A DNA stretch of 26,255 nt from an uncultured Succinatimonas sp. (lineage in GTDB: Bacteria; Pseudomonadota; Gammaproteobacteria; Enterobacterales; Succinivibrionaceae). Location of the stretch: contig NZ_CAJKVK010000018.1 of the NCBI RefSeq assembly GCF_905203285.1, positions 1 through 26,255 on the forward strand, written 5' to 3'. Below, piece by piece: positions 1 to 7,938 of this stretch (positions are counted from its first letter, which is position 1; each line of letters starts with the position of its first letter). The notes under the pieces were generated by a model. That model was given only the letters and a program-made list of their open reading frames with translations. It did not search any database and was not told the DNA's origin. The position numbers and the translations under genes are program-made.

Positions 1-215
1 TAACTTGTAAAGTTAAAATTTAAAGAAAAATTATATTTTGATTAAAATTGGTGCATTTTGGTCGCTGAAGAAATATTAGTTCAAAAATTAACAATAGCTT
101 TACATGTTAAATAAACGGATGAAAAAAGCTGCTTTATTTTAGATAAACATTTAAATTTTTAACCTGAATTTTACATGTTATTTATAATTGGATTGGCTTT
201 AAAGTTATTTAATAT

Positions 216-233
216 CAGTAAGGAATCAGTCAT
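216..233 (+). promoter_or_regulatory. Possible PhoB box
   Basis: The 18 bases CAGTAAGGAATCAGTCAT match the remembered enterobacterial Pho-box consensus (two CTGTCAT-type 7-mers, 11 bp apart) at about 13 of 18 positions. The second half-site, CAGTCAT, is 6 of 7. The gap to the TATATT at 256-261 is 22 nt, roughly one helical turn longer than in classic Pho promoters, and the better TATAAT lies much further downstream. Phosphate control would suit a phosphonate operon, but the first half-site is poor. Confidence 0.3.
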
Positions 234-328
234 TATCGGACGGTTTGTGTAAATTTATATTTAACAATTGTTATTGAAAATAAACATTAAGTTAACGTTT
301 CACTTATATGCGCTTAATTTCGCATTTT

Positions 329-334
329 TATAAT
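329..334 (+). promoter_or_regulatory. -10 element, likely phn operon promoter
   Basis: This is a perfect TATAAT 25 bases before the first start codon. No hexamer resembling TTGACA sits 16-18 bases upstream, and there is no extended -10 TG. If it is the real promoter it probably needs an activator. Confidence 0.35.
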
Positions 335-359
335 TTTGCCAAATGATCAACTTTGGTGA

Positions 360-1121
360 ATGAAAATGTTGGAACTTAAGAATGTTTCTAAGAGTTTTGG
401 CTCAAATGTAGTCCTTAAAGATATAAGCTTACAGATTAAAACCGGTGAAATCGTTTCTATTTTGGGACCGTCAGGATGCGGTAAAACAACATTATTAAAT
501 GTAATTTTAGGTTTAACTGATTTGACGTCAGGGGAAATTTTCTTTGACGGAGAAAATTTAAGCAATGTCCCAATGAAAAAACGCGGTTTTAACATTGTGT
601 TCCAGGATTTTGCTCTGTTTCCGAATTTAAATGCCTATGAAAATATAATTTACGGTTTGCGCAACAATCCTCAAGCCTCTACGGTGCAGGAAGTTCGCGA
701 TTTGATTGATTTGCTTGATCTTGAAAAGCATTTAAATAAGCGCATAGATGAGCTTTCAGGCGGACAAAAGCAGCGTGTCGCAATCGCCCGTACTTTGGTA
801 ATGAAGCCCAGACTTCTTTTGCTTGACGAGCCTTTATCCGCACTTGACGGCATGATTAAAGAATCAATTAAAGCCAGAATCAAACAAATTGCCAGACAAT
901 TCAATCTTACAACTGTCATCGTTACCCATGATCCTGAGGAAGCTTTGTCTCTTTCCGATAAGGTTCTTATCTTAAACGGCGGATTGATAAGTCAATATGC
1001 CGACCCTTTAAGCATCGTTCATAAACCTGCCAATACCTTTATAAAGGATTTCATCTTAAGACAGCTCACTATTAAGCGTGACAATATTTTCCGATTGTTT
1101 AACACTGAGATGGCGGCTTAA
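360..1121 (+). CDS. phnT: ABC transporter ATPase, 2-aminoethylphosphonate type
   Basis: This is the cytoplasmic energising subunit of an importer. Visible motifs are Walker A GPSGCGKT (residues 36-43), Q-loop Q82, signature LSGGQ (132-136), Walker B LLLLDEP (152-158), D-loop SALD (160-163) and the switch histidine in THD (H190). At 253 residues it stops soon after the nucleotide-binding domain. It therefore lacks the C-terminal TOBE domain carried by most ATPases of the Fe(III)/polyamine/phosphonate branch, which are about 350 residues. The next gene starts 2 nt after its stop, followed by a binding protein and then phnW-phnX, and this context is what assigns the substrate. By sequence alone it could equally serve an Fe(III) or thiamine-type importer. 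Translation may start at M1 or M3; GGTGA just upstream is only a weak ribosome site. Confidence 0.85.
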   Translation: MKMLELKNVSKSFGSNVVLKDISLQIKTGEIVSILGPSGCGKTTLLNVILGLTDLTSGEIFFDGENLSNVPMKKRGFNIVFQDFALFPNLNAYENIIYGLRNNPQASTVQEVRDLIDLLDLEKHLNKRIDELSGGQKQRVAIARTLVMKPRLLLLDEPLSALDGMIKESIKARIKQIARQFNLTTVIVTHDPEEALSLSDKVLILNGGLISQYADPLSIVHKPANTFIKDFILRQLTIKRDNIFRLFNTEMAA

Positions 1122-1123
1122 CT

Positions 1124-2809
1124 ATGTTGGCTTTTTTAGGAAAAGGGCAATTTGAGCTCAAGCTTTCTTTTGTCCTTATACTTCTTATTCTTGGTATTTC
1201 TTTGGTTTATCCGCTATACAGCGTGTTAAATCAGTCATTTTTTAATGACAGCGGCTTTACTTTTGACAATTATCTGACATTTTTGTCAAAAGACAGTTTT
1301 TGGCAGTCATTATTTAACAGCTTTAAAGTTTCAGGTGCTGTAGCTCTTTTTGCCACTACTATTGCATTTATAAGCGCCTACGGTCTTAACTTCTGTGCTT
1401 ATTCGCAAAGACTTAAATCGGCAATTGAAATTATTATTCTGTTGCCGTTATTCCTGCCGTCAATTACATACGGATTTGCGGTGATTTATTCATTCGGTCG
1501 TCAGGGATTGATAACCAGGCTTATAGGGCAACTGCCTTTTTCCATTTACGGATTTTACGGTCTGTTGATTGCCGGTGTTATTTATACTCTACCGCCTGCG
1601 TTCATGATTTTAAACAACGCGTTTAAATATGTAGATAAAAATTTCATCACCGTATCTAAGGTTATGGGCGACAGCAAAGCACGTACTTTTTACATAACAG
1701 GAATTCGTCCTGTCGTTGGTTCGATGGTCGCTGCTTTTATTTTATCGTTTTTCTTAAATTTCACTGATTTCGGTATCCCGACATCAATTGCCGGCAAGTA
1801 TGATGTTATCGCTACCACTTTATACGCCACGATGATGGGAGCTGTTCCGGATTTTGCCAACGGATCCGTAGTTGCTATGGCGATGCTGGTTCCGTCAATT
1901 ATCGCGATTGTGCTTTTACGCTATTGCGACAAATTAAATTTCCGTTATAACAAGATTTCGCTGGCCCATCCTGTTCCCGACAAATTGCGTGACGGCGGAT
2001 TTTTAGTGTTCTATTTGGCTTTAACACTGATGCTGCTGTCGGTATTTGCCATCATGTTCATCGTTCCTTTCGTCAAAAGCTGGCCGTACCAGCCGTGGTT
2101 CACCCTTGAAACGGTCAAGCGCATATTTGCCGAAAGCGCAATTTTCGGCGTATATATAAATTCTTTATATGTTGCACTATTGACTGCCGTTTGCGGAACC
2201 ATTCTTTGCTATCTTGCCGGAATGATTAACGCCCGCTCACATCTTAACGGTTGGTGCAAGAGTTTGATGGACGTATTTGCAATGGTTACCAATACTGTTC
2301 CCGGTATGGTGCTTGGCGTCGGCTTTCTCTTCGCGTTTACCGGTACGTCTCTTACTAATACTTTCCTTATTTTAATAATCGCAAATGTGGTTCATTTCTT
2401 TACGACCCCTTACCTGATGGCAAAACAGGCTTTTTCCAAAATGAATGCTTCCTGGGAAACTACCGGAGCTCTTATGGGAGACACTTGGTTTAAAACGGTA
2501 AGGCGTGTGGTTATTCCTAATACCAAGAGCACCATTATCGAAATGTTCTCATACTTTTTCGTCAATGCTATGGTCACGATTTCGGCAATCGTTTTCCTCG
2601 CCGGAGCAAGAACTATGGTAACGACCGTGAAAATCAAGGAGTTACAGTACTTTGAGAAGTTTGACGCTATTTTTGTTCTGTCATTATTGATTTTCTTCAC
2701 CAATGTTGCGGCTAAATTGATTCTGGATCGCCTTGCGGTCAGAAAATCAGTTAAATCCGCGAAAACTACTAAAACAGAAACTAAAACCCCACTTGAGGCT
2801 TTATCATGA
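1124..2809 (+). CDS. phnU: Fused double ABC permease, 2-aminoethylphosphonate type
   Basis: This inner-membrane channel subunit is 561 residues long, with about 12 hydrophobic segments. Two permease domains are joined in one chain, as in the FbpB/ThiP/PhnU2 class. Each half carries an EAA-like cytoplasmic loop for docking the ATPase: around VMGDSKARTFYITGIRP in the first half, and around GALMGDTWFKTVRRVVIP in the second. A charged linker near residues 270-290 separates the halves. The C-terminus is a Lys/Thr-rich tail. It starts 2 nt after the ATPase stop and overlaps the binding-protein gene by the four bases ATGA, so the three importer genes are probably translated together. The fold and role are clear from sequence; the ligand is inferred from the phnW-phnX neighbours. 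Confidence 0.85.
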   Translation: MLAFLGKGQFELKLSFVLILLILGISLVYPLYSVLNQSFFNDSGFTFDNYLTFLSKDSFWQSLFNSFKVSGAVALFATTIAFISAYGLNFCAYSQRLKSAIEIIILLPLFLPSITYGFAVIYSFGRQGLITRLIGQLPFSIYGFYGLLIAGVIYTLPPAFMILNNAFKYVDKNFITVSKVMGDSKARTFYITGIRPVVGSMVAAFILSFFLNFTDFGIPTSIAGKYDVIATTLYATMMGAVPDFANGSVVAMAMLVPSIIAIVLLRYCDKLNFRYNKISLAHPVPDKLRDGGFLVFYLALTLMLLSVFAIMFIVPFVKSWPYQPWFTLETVKRIFAESAIFGVYINSLYVALLTAVCGTILCYLAGMINARSHLNGWCKSLMDVFAMVTNTVPGMVLGVGFLFAFTGTSLTNTFLILIIANVVHFFTTPYLMAKQAFSKMNASWETTGALMGDTWFKTVRRVVIPNTKSTIIEMFSYFFVNAMVTISAIVFLAGARTMVTTVKIKELQYFEKFDAIFVLSLLIFFTNVAAKLILDRLAVRKSVKSAKTTKTETKTPLEALS

Positions 2810-3780
2810 AAAAATCATTTATCGTTAAGTCATTATCTTTAGTTGTAGCCGCTGCTTTATATAGTTCAGCAGCTTTTGCCGACAATGAAGTCGTCATTTA
2901 TACCAATGCCGACGAAGAGGCACAGGTTGCTATGCGTCATGCTCTTGACAATAACGGCTTTGAAGGTCAGTACCTCATGCAGTCCATGGGAACTTCTGAA
3001 CTCGGCGGTAAGTTGATAGCAGAAGGCAAGAATATTGAAGCTGACGTTTTGACTTTAAGCTCATACTATCTTGATTCAGTACAGTCAAAAGACAAAGTTT
3101 TTAAAGATTTAACTTTTGATCATAAAACTGTAAACGGTTCGGATACTGCATATTATGCTCCGATTTTAGGTGTTACCGGTTCAATGTTCGTTAATACCGA
3201 AGTTTTAAAACAAGACGGACTTACTGCTCCTAAGGCTCTTGCAGATTTGGCAAAACCTGAGTACGCAGGTCATATCTCTATTCCTGATATTACCGGTTCT
3301 TCAACCTCTTGGCTTTTGACCCAAGCTTTAATTAAAAAATACGGTGAGAAAGAAGGTACCGATATTGTTAAGCAAATCGAAAAGAATGCCGGCGATCATC
3401 TTGAAATGTCAGGCTCTGCTCCGCTTAAGAAGCTGCGTGCCGGTGAAGTAGCTGTAGGTTTCGGTTTGCGTCATCAGGCTGTTGCCGACAAGAAGAACGG
3501 TTTGCCTATTGATTACATTGATCCTGAGGAAGGTAATTTTACTCTTATCGAGGCTGTTGCCGTAGTCGATAAGGGAGAAAACACCAATCCTAATGCCATG
3601 AAAATTGCTGAGTGCATCATCAAAAACGCACGTACCGAATTGCTTCAGAACTATCCTGTAGCTTTATATCAAGGTGAAAGCGTTGATGAAGAATTAAAGC
3701 CTAAGAATCCTCAGACTTTCCCTGAAAAACTTACCACTGAATTGCTCGTCAAGCACCAGAAATTAGTTAAGGGCGAATAA
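2806..3780 (+). CDS. phnS: Periplasmic 2-aminoethylphosphonate-binding protein
   Basis: This 324-residue solute-binding protein has a classical signal peptide: basic n-region MKKS, a hydrophobic core, and likely cleavage after AFA at residue 25. The mature protein begins with EVVIYTN, typical of the Fe(III)/phosphonate/polyamine-type extracellular binding proteins. The GTSELGGKLIAEG stretch (around 64-76) fits the conserved hinge-proximal helix of that group. The ATG lies in a 4-bp overlap with the permease stop and has TTGAGG upstream as ribosome site. Phosphonate specificity is inferred from the operon, because Fe(III)-binding relatives share the fold. I did not see the paired tyrosines expected of a typical FbpA iron site, but I cannot exclude iron. 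Confidence 0.82.
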   Translation: MKKSFIVKSLSLVVAAALYSSAAFADNEVVIYTNADEEAQVAMRHALDNNGFEGQYLMQSMGTSELGGKLIAEGKNIEADVLTLSSYYLDSVQSKDKVFKDLTFDHKTVNGSDTAYYAPILGVTGSMFVNTEVLKQDGLTAPKALADLAKPEYAGHISIPDITGSSTSWLLTQALIKKYGEKEGTDIVKQIEKNAGDHLEMSGSAPLKKLRAGEVAVGFGLRHQAVADKKNGLPIDYIDPEEGNFTLIEAVAVVDKGENTNPNAMKIAECIIKNARTELLQNYPVALYQGESVDEELKPKNPQTFPEKLTTELLVKHQKLVKGE

Positions 3781-3781
3781 A

Positions 3782-4891
3782 GTGAAAGATTTGAATACTT
3801 ATAAGCTGTTAACACCGGGACCTCTTACTACTACCCCGACAGTAAAAGAGACAATGTTAATTGATCGTTGTACTTGGGATAGCGATTATAACGCTATCAC
3901 TCAGGAGATAAGACATGAGCTTTTAAGGCTCGCTCATGTGGATAACGGTCAATATACTGCGGTTTTAATGCAGGGAAGCGGTACTTTCGGAGTAGAGTCA
4001 GTTTTAACATCCATTCCGGCAAAAGATGATACCGTGCTGGTGTTGGTTAACGGAGCATATTCAAAGCGCATGTGCTCAATTTTAGAACATGCCGGCATTA
4101 AGTATGAAACTTTAGAGTATGCATGGGATGAAATCCCGGATACTAAGAGCGTAGATGATTATCTTAATGATCATCCGCATATCTCCATGGTATCCATGGT
4201 TCATTCAGAAACCACTTCAGGTCTTTTAAATGACATTGAGTCCATAGGAAAAATCGTCAAAAAATACGGTAAGATTTTCATTGTCGATGCTATGAGCTCA
4301 TTTGGTGCCGTTGATATTGATATGGGTAAAATCGGTATCGATTTTCTCATTTCTTCTGCCAATAAATGCATCCAAGGAGTTCCGGGATTTTCTTTTATCA
4401 TCGGCAGGCTTGAGGTACTTTTAGCCAGCAAAGGCAATGCACGATCATTATCTTTGGATTTATACGATCAGTATGACACCATGGAGCATCATGGCGGCAA
4501 GTGGCGTTTTACTTCTCCGACACATGTCGTAGCAGCATTCAGACAGGCTTTACGCGAGCTTGAAACAGAAGGCGGACAGCCGGCTCGTTTGGCCCGTTAT
4601 AAAAAATGCAACAAGCTTTTACGCGATGGTATGGAAAAACTCGGATTTAAGGCTTATATCAAAGACGAGCTTCAGGGACCGATAATTACTACTTATCTGT
4701 ATCCTGAAAACTTCAAAGTTGATTTTTCCGCAATGCATGAGTTTTTAAAGCAAAACGGCTATGTGATTTATCCCGGAAAACTTACCGATATCGATACTTT
4801 CCGGCTTGGAAATATCGGTGAAATCTATGAAGAGGATATAGAAAAGATCCTGTCTTTGTTTAAGGCCTACAAGGAGCAAGCTGATGCCTAA
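3782..4891 (+). CDS. phnW: 2-aminoethylphosphonate:pyruvate transaminase
   Basis: This 369-residue PLP enzyme converts AEP plus pyruvate to phosphonoacetaldehyde plus alanine in the cytosol. Its opening LLTPGPLTTTPTVKETM is typical of PhnW. The HSETTSG motif (141-147), the cofactor-binding Asp169 in DAMSSFG and the Schiff-base Lys195 in SSANKCIQGVPG are all present, and the length fits the family. The start is GTG, one base after the binding-protein stop. AAGGGCG at the end of that gene is the probable ribosome site, so expression is likely coupled. It overlaps phnX by 8 bp. Serine:pyruvate/alanine:glyoxylate aminotransferases are the nearest alternatives, but the adjacent phnX makes PhnW very likely. 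Confidence 0.93.
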   Translation: MKDLNTYKLLTPGPLTTTPTVKETMLIDRCTWDSDYNAITQEIRHELLRLAHVDNGQYTAVLMQGSGTFGVESVLTSIPAKDDTVLVLVNGAYSKRMCSILEHAGIKYETLEYAWDEIPDTKSVDDYLNDHPHISMVSMVHSETTSGLLNDIESIGKIVKKYGKIFIVDAMSSFGAVDIDMGKIGIDFLISSANKCIQGVPGFSFIIGRLEVLLASKGNARSLSLDLYDQYDTMEHHGGKWRFTSPTHVVAAFRQALRELETEGGQPARLARYKKCNKLLRDGMEKLGFKAYIKDELQGPIITTYLYPENFKVDFSAMHEFLKQNGYVIYPGKLTDIDTFRLGNIGEIYEEDIEKILSLFKAYKEQADA

Positions 4892-5678
4892 ACTCCAGTG
4901 CGTTATTTTTGATTGGGCCGGAACTACTGTTGATTATGGGTCGATTTCCCCGGTCAAAGCTTTTATGCAGGCCTTTAAGTCTGCAGGAATTGAAGTTACT
5001 GAAGAAGAAACCCGTATTCCGATGGGCATGTTAAAGCGCGATCATATAAAGACAATGCTTGCTATGCCGAGAATTCACGATTTGTGGGTTGATGCTTATC
5101 AAAAAGAGCCTGATGAAGACGATGTAGAACGTATTTATCAGTCTTTTGAACCTTCATTATTCAGTGTTTTGGAAAAGTGCTGCGACTTAAAGCCTTATGT
5201 GCTTGAAGCGGTAGAATTGCTGAGAAGCCAGGGGATTAAGATTGGTTCTACAACAGGGTATACTGCTTCAATGATGGAGGTGGTTACCGAGTGTGCCAAA
5301 AAGCAGGGATATGAGCCTGATTGTTTGGTTACTCCAGAGGAAACTGATAATTTAGGTCGGCCGTTCCCTTATATGATATTCAGAAACATGCAAAAACTCG
5401 GTATTAAAAGCGTTAAGCATGTAATGAAAATCGGTGACACGCTTTCTGATATTAAGGAAGCAAAACACGCAGGTGTCTTTGCCGTAGGCGTTACCCAGGG
5501 CAGCTCCATTATGGGCCTGTCAAAGGATGAATGGTCCGCTTTATCGATAATTGAGCAGGATAAGCTTAATATGAAAGCAGCCATCACTTTTTATGAGGCC
5601 GGAGCTGATTTTGTTATAAATTCACTTGCTGATATTCAGCTGGCAATTAAGCTTTTTGAATCAAGAAAGAAAAAATAG
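4884..5678 (+). CDS. phnX: Phosphonoacetaldehyde hydrolase (phosphonatase)
   Basis: This 264-residue HAD-superfamily enzyme hydrolyses phosphonoacetaldehyde to acetaldehyde and phosphate, the second and last step of AEP breakdown. The nucleophile Asp10 lies in FDWAGTTVD with the partner Ala12. The Schiff-base lysine unique to phosphonatases is Lys51 in MGMLKRDHIK. HAD motifs follow: GSTTGYT near residue 114 and KIGDTLSDIKE near 180. The gene overlaps phnW by 8 bp, with AAGGAG at 4871-4876 as an excellent ribosome site. A strong terminator follows, which makes it the last gene of the operon. The length matches the characterised enzymes. Confidence 0.95.
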   Translation: MPKLQCVIFDWAGTTVDYGSISPVKAFMQAFKSAGIEVTEEETRIPMGMLKRDHIKTMLAMPRIHDLWVDAYQKEPDEDDVERIYQSFEPSLFSVLEKCCDLKPYVLEAVELLRSQGIKIGSTTGYTASMMEVVTECAKKQGYEPDCLVTPEETDNLGRPFPYMIFRNMQKLGIKSVKHVMKIGDTLSDIKEAKHAGVFAVGVTQGSSIMGLSKDEWSALSIIEQDKLNMKAAITFYEAGADFVINSLADIQLAIKLFESRKKK

Positions 5679-5689
5679 TTAGAAAAGAG

Positions 5690-5730
5690 AAAGGCTGACT
5701 AAAAAATTTTTAGCCAGCCTTTTTGCTTTT
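5690..5730 (+). terminator. Rho-independent terminator after phnX
   Basis: The stem AAAGGCTG (5690-5697) pairs with CAGCCTTT (5715-5722), and an A/T-rich inner stem (TAAAAA with TTTTTA) extends it. A T-rich run follows. It ends the phosphonate operon. Read on the other strand it is also a plausible terminator for the lipoprotein gene that ends at 5745. Confidence 0.85.
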
Positions 5731-5744
5731 ACAAGTGGTGACGC

Positions 5745-6242
5745 CTAATCAAACAATGTACTTAAATGAAAATCTGAATAGCATTTACCAGTTTTTCCCT
5801 GATCCATTTTACTAATGGCTTTTTTACCGACACTTTCTGTAACTTCAGCTAGTTTTGCCGTATAGATTCCGGAAATAAGGCCTTCGACCGTAGGCGTTTG
5901 TCTGAAGAAATAATTTTTGCCTCCGCTTATGTAAACTTTAAGTTCATTCGGAGATACTACAGATTCACTGGCAACAGTGTGATATATGTTTGCCGGAACT
6001 TCTTTATATAAAAAAACATTAGGGCCTGTTGCTCCAAGGCAGTCTCCGTCAAGATAGACATCAAGCCTCATTCCGTCTCCTGCAATCGTGGACGGTCTGT
6101 AAACATAAATTCCGGCTTTATCGGGATCAGGCTGCTTAAATATTTTGGCAGCTTCGCTTTGTTCTTTATTTTCAAGATCAACGCTAGCGCAGCCAGCTAA
6201 GATAAAAGTAAGAGCAAATATGGCGATAAAAAGTTTTTTCAT
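5745..6242 (-). CDS. DUF2846-like lipoprotein
   Basis: This is a 165-residue predicted lipoprotein. It opens MKKLFIAIFALTFILAGC, with an LAGC lipobox at residues 15-18 for lipidation at Cys18. The residue after the cysteine is Ala, which favours outer-membrane sorting. The mature part has GIYVYRPS, then LDVYLDGDCLG, then a FLYKEVPANIYHTV stretch, which I recognise as the DUF2846 pattern; the function of that family is unknown to me. The start is chosen because GAGGGA sits just upstream and the signal peptide begins there. The frame runs 41 codons further upstream, but through the promoter. It appears monocistronic, with a TATAGT -10 at 6274-6279. Confidence 0.8.
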   Translation of the reverse strand: MKKLFIAIFALTFILAGCASVDLENKEQSEAAKIFKQPDPDKAGIYVYRPSTIAGDGMRLDVYLDGDCLGATGPNVFLYKEVPANIYHTVASESVVSPNELKVYISGGKNYFFRQTPTVEGLISGIYTAKLAEVTESVGKKAISKMDQGKTGKCYSDFHLSTLFD

Positions 6243-6273
6243 AATTCTGTCCCTCAAAAATTGATCAGGGCAC

Positions 6274-6279
6274 ACTATA
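6274..6279 (-). promoter_or_regulatory. -10 element of the lipoprotein gene
   Basis: TATAGT on the minus strand lies about 32 bases before the lipoprotein start codon. No good -35 hexamer is visible at the usual distance. Confidence 0.35.
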
Positions 6280-6353
6280 GCATTTAAACATACAAAATTG
6301 CTACAAACGACAGTAAAAATTGACAAAAATATAAATTTTGAATGTAAAATAAT

Positions 6354-6382
6354 AAAAAAGCGCATTTAACATGCGCTTTTTG
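6354..6382 (-). terminator. Terminator of the PotF-like gene
   Basis: On the minus strand AAAAAGCGCAT pairs with ATGCGCTTTTT across a 5-base loop, followed by T-rich sequence. It lies 20 bases past the stop of the PotF-like gene and insulates the lipoprotein gene from it. Confidence 0.8.
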
Positions 6383-6401
6383 TCTATGAAAAAATGGAAA
6401 A

Positions 6402-7535
6402 TTATTCCCAGCCTGAAGCTTCTTCATTGGCTGAAGCATCGGCATTAAGCTTCATCGCATTCCAGACTCGATTGGTAATACGCGATACTTTGCCCGACGG
6501 AGTTTGCGGGAAATAGGCTTTGCTTAAAAGCTCAGGAGTTAAATTAACGTTAGGATCGGCCGATAGTTCCGGATCAAGATTATCCATAGCTCCTTTTACC
6601 GGAAGAATATAACGGATTTCATTAGATACGGATTTTGCCACCTGCGGATCTAAAAGATAGTTAAACCACGCATGAGCTCCTTTATAGTTTTCAGCTCCGG
6701 CAGGAATCGTCCAGCAGTCAAACCACAATAAGCTTCCTTCTTTAGGAAATACATACTTAATGCGGTAATCACGGTTTGCCTGAATAGCTCTTTTATCCGC
6801 CTGCAGAATGTCGCCTGAATAGCCGATAGCGGCGCAAATTTCTCCTGACGCTAATTCATTAATATAGCGGGAAGAATGGAAGTAACGCACGTTAGATGCC
6901 AAATCGGTTAAAAGTTTTTCAGCCTCATCGTAATCTGAAGATTTTTCAGAGTTCGGATTTTTGCCTAAATAATGCATGGCAGCTGAGATGACTTCAATAG
7001 GAGAATCAAGTACAGCAATGCCGCATTGCTTTAATTTATCTGAATTTTCTTTTTTAAATAAAAAGTCCCAGCTGTCGACTTTAAAATCAGGCCCGAAAAT
7101 TTCGGCTATTTTTTTGTCGTTGTAGGCTATGCCGAGGGAAATTTCAGTGTACGGATACGCGTAATCATTGTTAGGATCTATAGTACGCAATATTTCCATA
7201 CGCTTGTCATCAAGGTTTGACCAATTCGGAATTAAAGATTTGTCGATTTTCTGGAGAGCTCCGGCTTTGGCAAGACGCGGTACGTAGTAACTTACCATCA
7301 TTACGGCGTCAAAACCGGTTTTGCCTGACAGCAATCTTGCCTCTACCATTTCGTTAGAGTCAAACATTACATAGTTGGCATTAAGACCAGACGCTTTGGA
7401 AAAATCCGCAACGGTGTTTTCTCCGATGTAATCGCTCCAATTCCAAATGTTGACTTTGTTGTTGTCATCAGCCGCGGCTGCAGCAGATGTTAATGCAACA
7501 GTTAAGGCGCACAATGCGCATTTAAATTTAAACAT
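6402..7535 (-). CDS. PotF-like periplasmic polyamine-binding protein, no transporter nearby
   Basis: This 377-residue secreted binding protein is close to putrescine-binding PotF. It has a signal peptide with a run of alanines ending near residue 22. The mature part carries the IWNWSDYIGENTV ligand motif (W33, S34, D35, Y36), FDSNEMVEARLLSG, CGIAVLDSPIEV (E181), FHSSRYINELASGEICAAIG, and WFDCWTIP (D273). Where remembered PotF has W-A-G-D, this protein has Y239-S-G-D242, so the pocket is altered. No permease or ATPase of a polyamine importer lies in the window. AGGAG about 9 bases before the ATG gives a good ribosome site. Spermidine, putrescine or another amine are all possible ligands. Confidence 0.85.
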   Translation of the reverse strand: MFKFKCALCALTVALTSAAAAADDNNKVNIWNWSDYIGENTVADFSKASGLNANYVMFDSNEMVEARLLSGKTGFDAVMMVSYYVPRLAKAGALQKIDKSLIPNWSNLDDKRMEILRTIDPNNDYAYPYTEISLGIAYNDKKIAEIFGPDFKVDSWDFLFKKENSDKLKQCGIAVLDSPIEVISAAMHYLGKNPNSEKSSDYDEAEKLLTDLASNVRYFHSSRYINELASGEICAAIGYSGDILQADKRAIQANRDYRIKYVFPKEGSLLWFDCWTIPAGAENYKGAHAWFNYLLDPQVAKSVSNEIRYILPVKGAMDNLDPELSADPNVNLTPELLSKAYFPQTPSGKVSRITNRVWNAMKLNADASANEEASGWE

Positions 7536-7938
7536 CCTCTTAAACTCCTGTTAAGGAATTAAATGGGCCGCAGGAAAAAGCCTAAGTCCTGCGAATATAT
7601 TCATTACCTTAAAAAGTACGAACAAGCAGATTTTATATAAACATGATGTAAAAAAATATAAGTACCTTTAAAAAGTTAAAAATTAATTTGATAATGTTTC
7701 TTAGTTGGGCATATATGTTTGAAAATGATGCACAAATATTAAAGCAGCTATAGAAAACCTCATTTTTACTTCAATCGGTCAGGAAATGAAAAATGCTACA
7801 ATAAACATTATTGTCCGTTCATTGCGGTATCTTTAAACATAAGATTGGTTTGGACAATCAAATCATATTAAAATAACAAGTTAAGTTTCGTTTTAATTAA
7901 AATATTCAATTTTTAAAGCCAATAAAGAAGAAAACAAA
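7536..7938. other. Divergent intergenic region, PotF-like gene / L,D-transpeptidase
   Basis: These 403 bases have no supported gene. On the minus strand the leader of the PotF-like gene contains a 7-bp perfect stem, CGCAGGA (7569-7575) with TCCTGCG (7587-7593), about 19 bases upstream of the ribosome site. On the other side, ATTGTCC (7810-7816) and GGACAAT (7852-7858) form a 7-bp inverted repeat with 35 bases between. TGGACA at 7851-7856 could be a -35 for the plus-strand gene, but no good -10 follows. Promoters for both neighbours should be here, though I cannot place them firmly. Confidence 0.5.

Larger units (their letters stand above)
1..359. other. Intergenic leader upstream of the phosphonate operon
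   Basis: I see no convincing coding region on either strand here; the sequence is very AT-rich. It holds two copies of the 11-mer TTTACATGTTA (99-109 and 170-180), an 11-bp-period direct repeat ATCAGT (214-219 and 225-230) that overlaps a Pho-box-like sequence, a 12-bp perfect palindrome TAACAATTGTTA (262-273), and a perfect TATAAT at 329-334. It is most likely the control region of the downstream phosphonate genes. Whatever gene lies to its left ends outside the window. Confidence 0.6.

Noticed and set aside
360..3780. Fe(III)/FbpABC-type iron importer as identity of the transporter genes
   Set aside because: The fold is shared, but direct linkage with GTG/ATGA coupling to phnW and phnX makes aminoethylphosphonate the better ligand.
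6243..6365. In-frame N-terminal extension of the lipoprotein gene by 41 codons
   Set aside because: It runs through the likely promoter and into the neighbouring terminator. The GAGGGA ribosome site and lipoprotein signal peptide fix the start at 6242.
7640..7652. 13-mer AACATGATGTAAA shared with 19507-19519, both in promoter regions
   Set aside because: In an AT-rich 26-kb window several identical 13-mer pairs are expected by chance. Without conservation data it is not evidence for a shared regulator.
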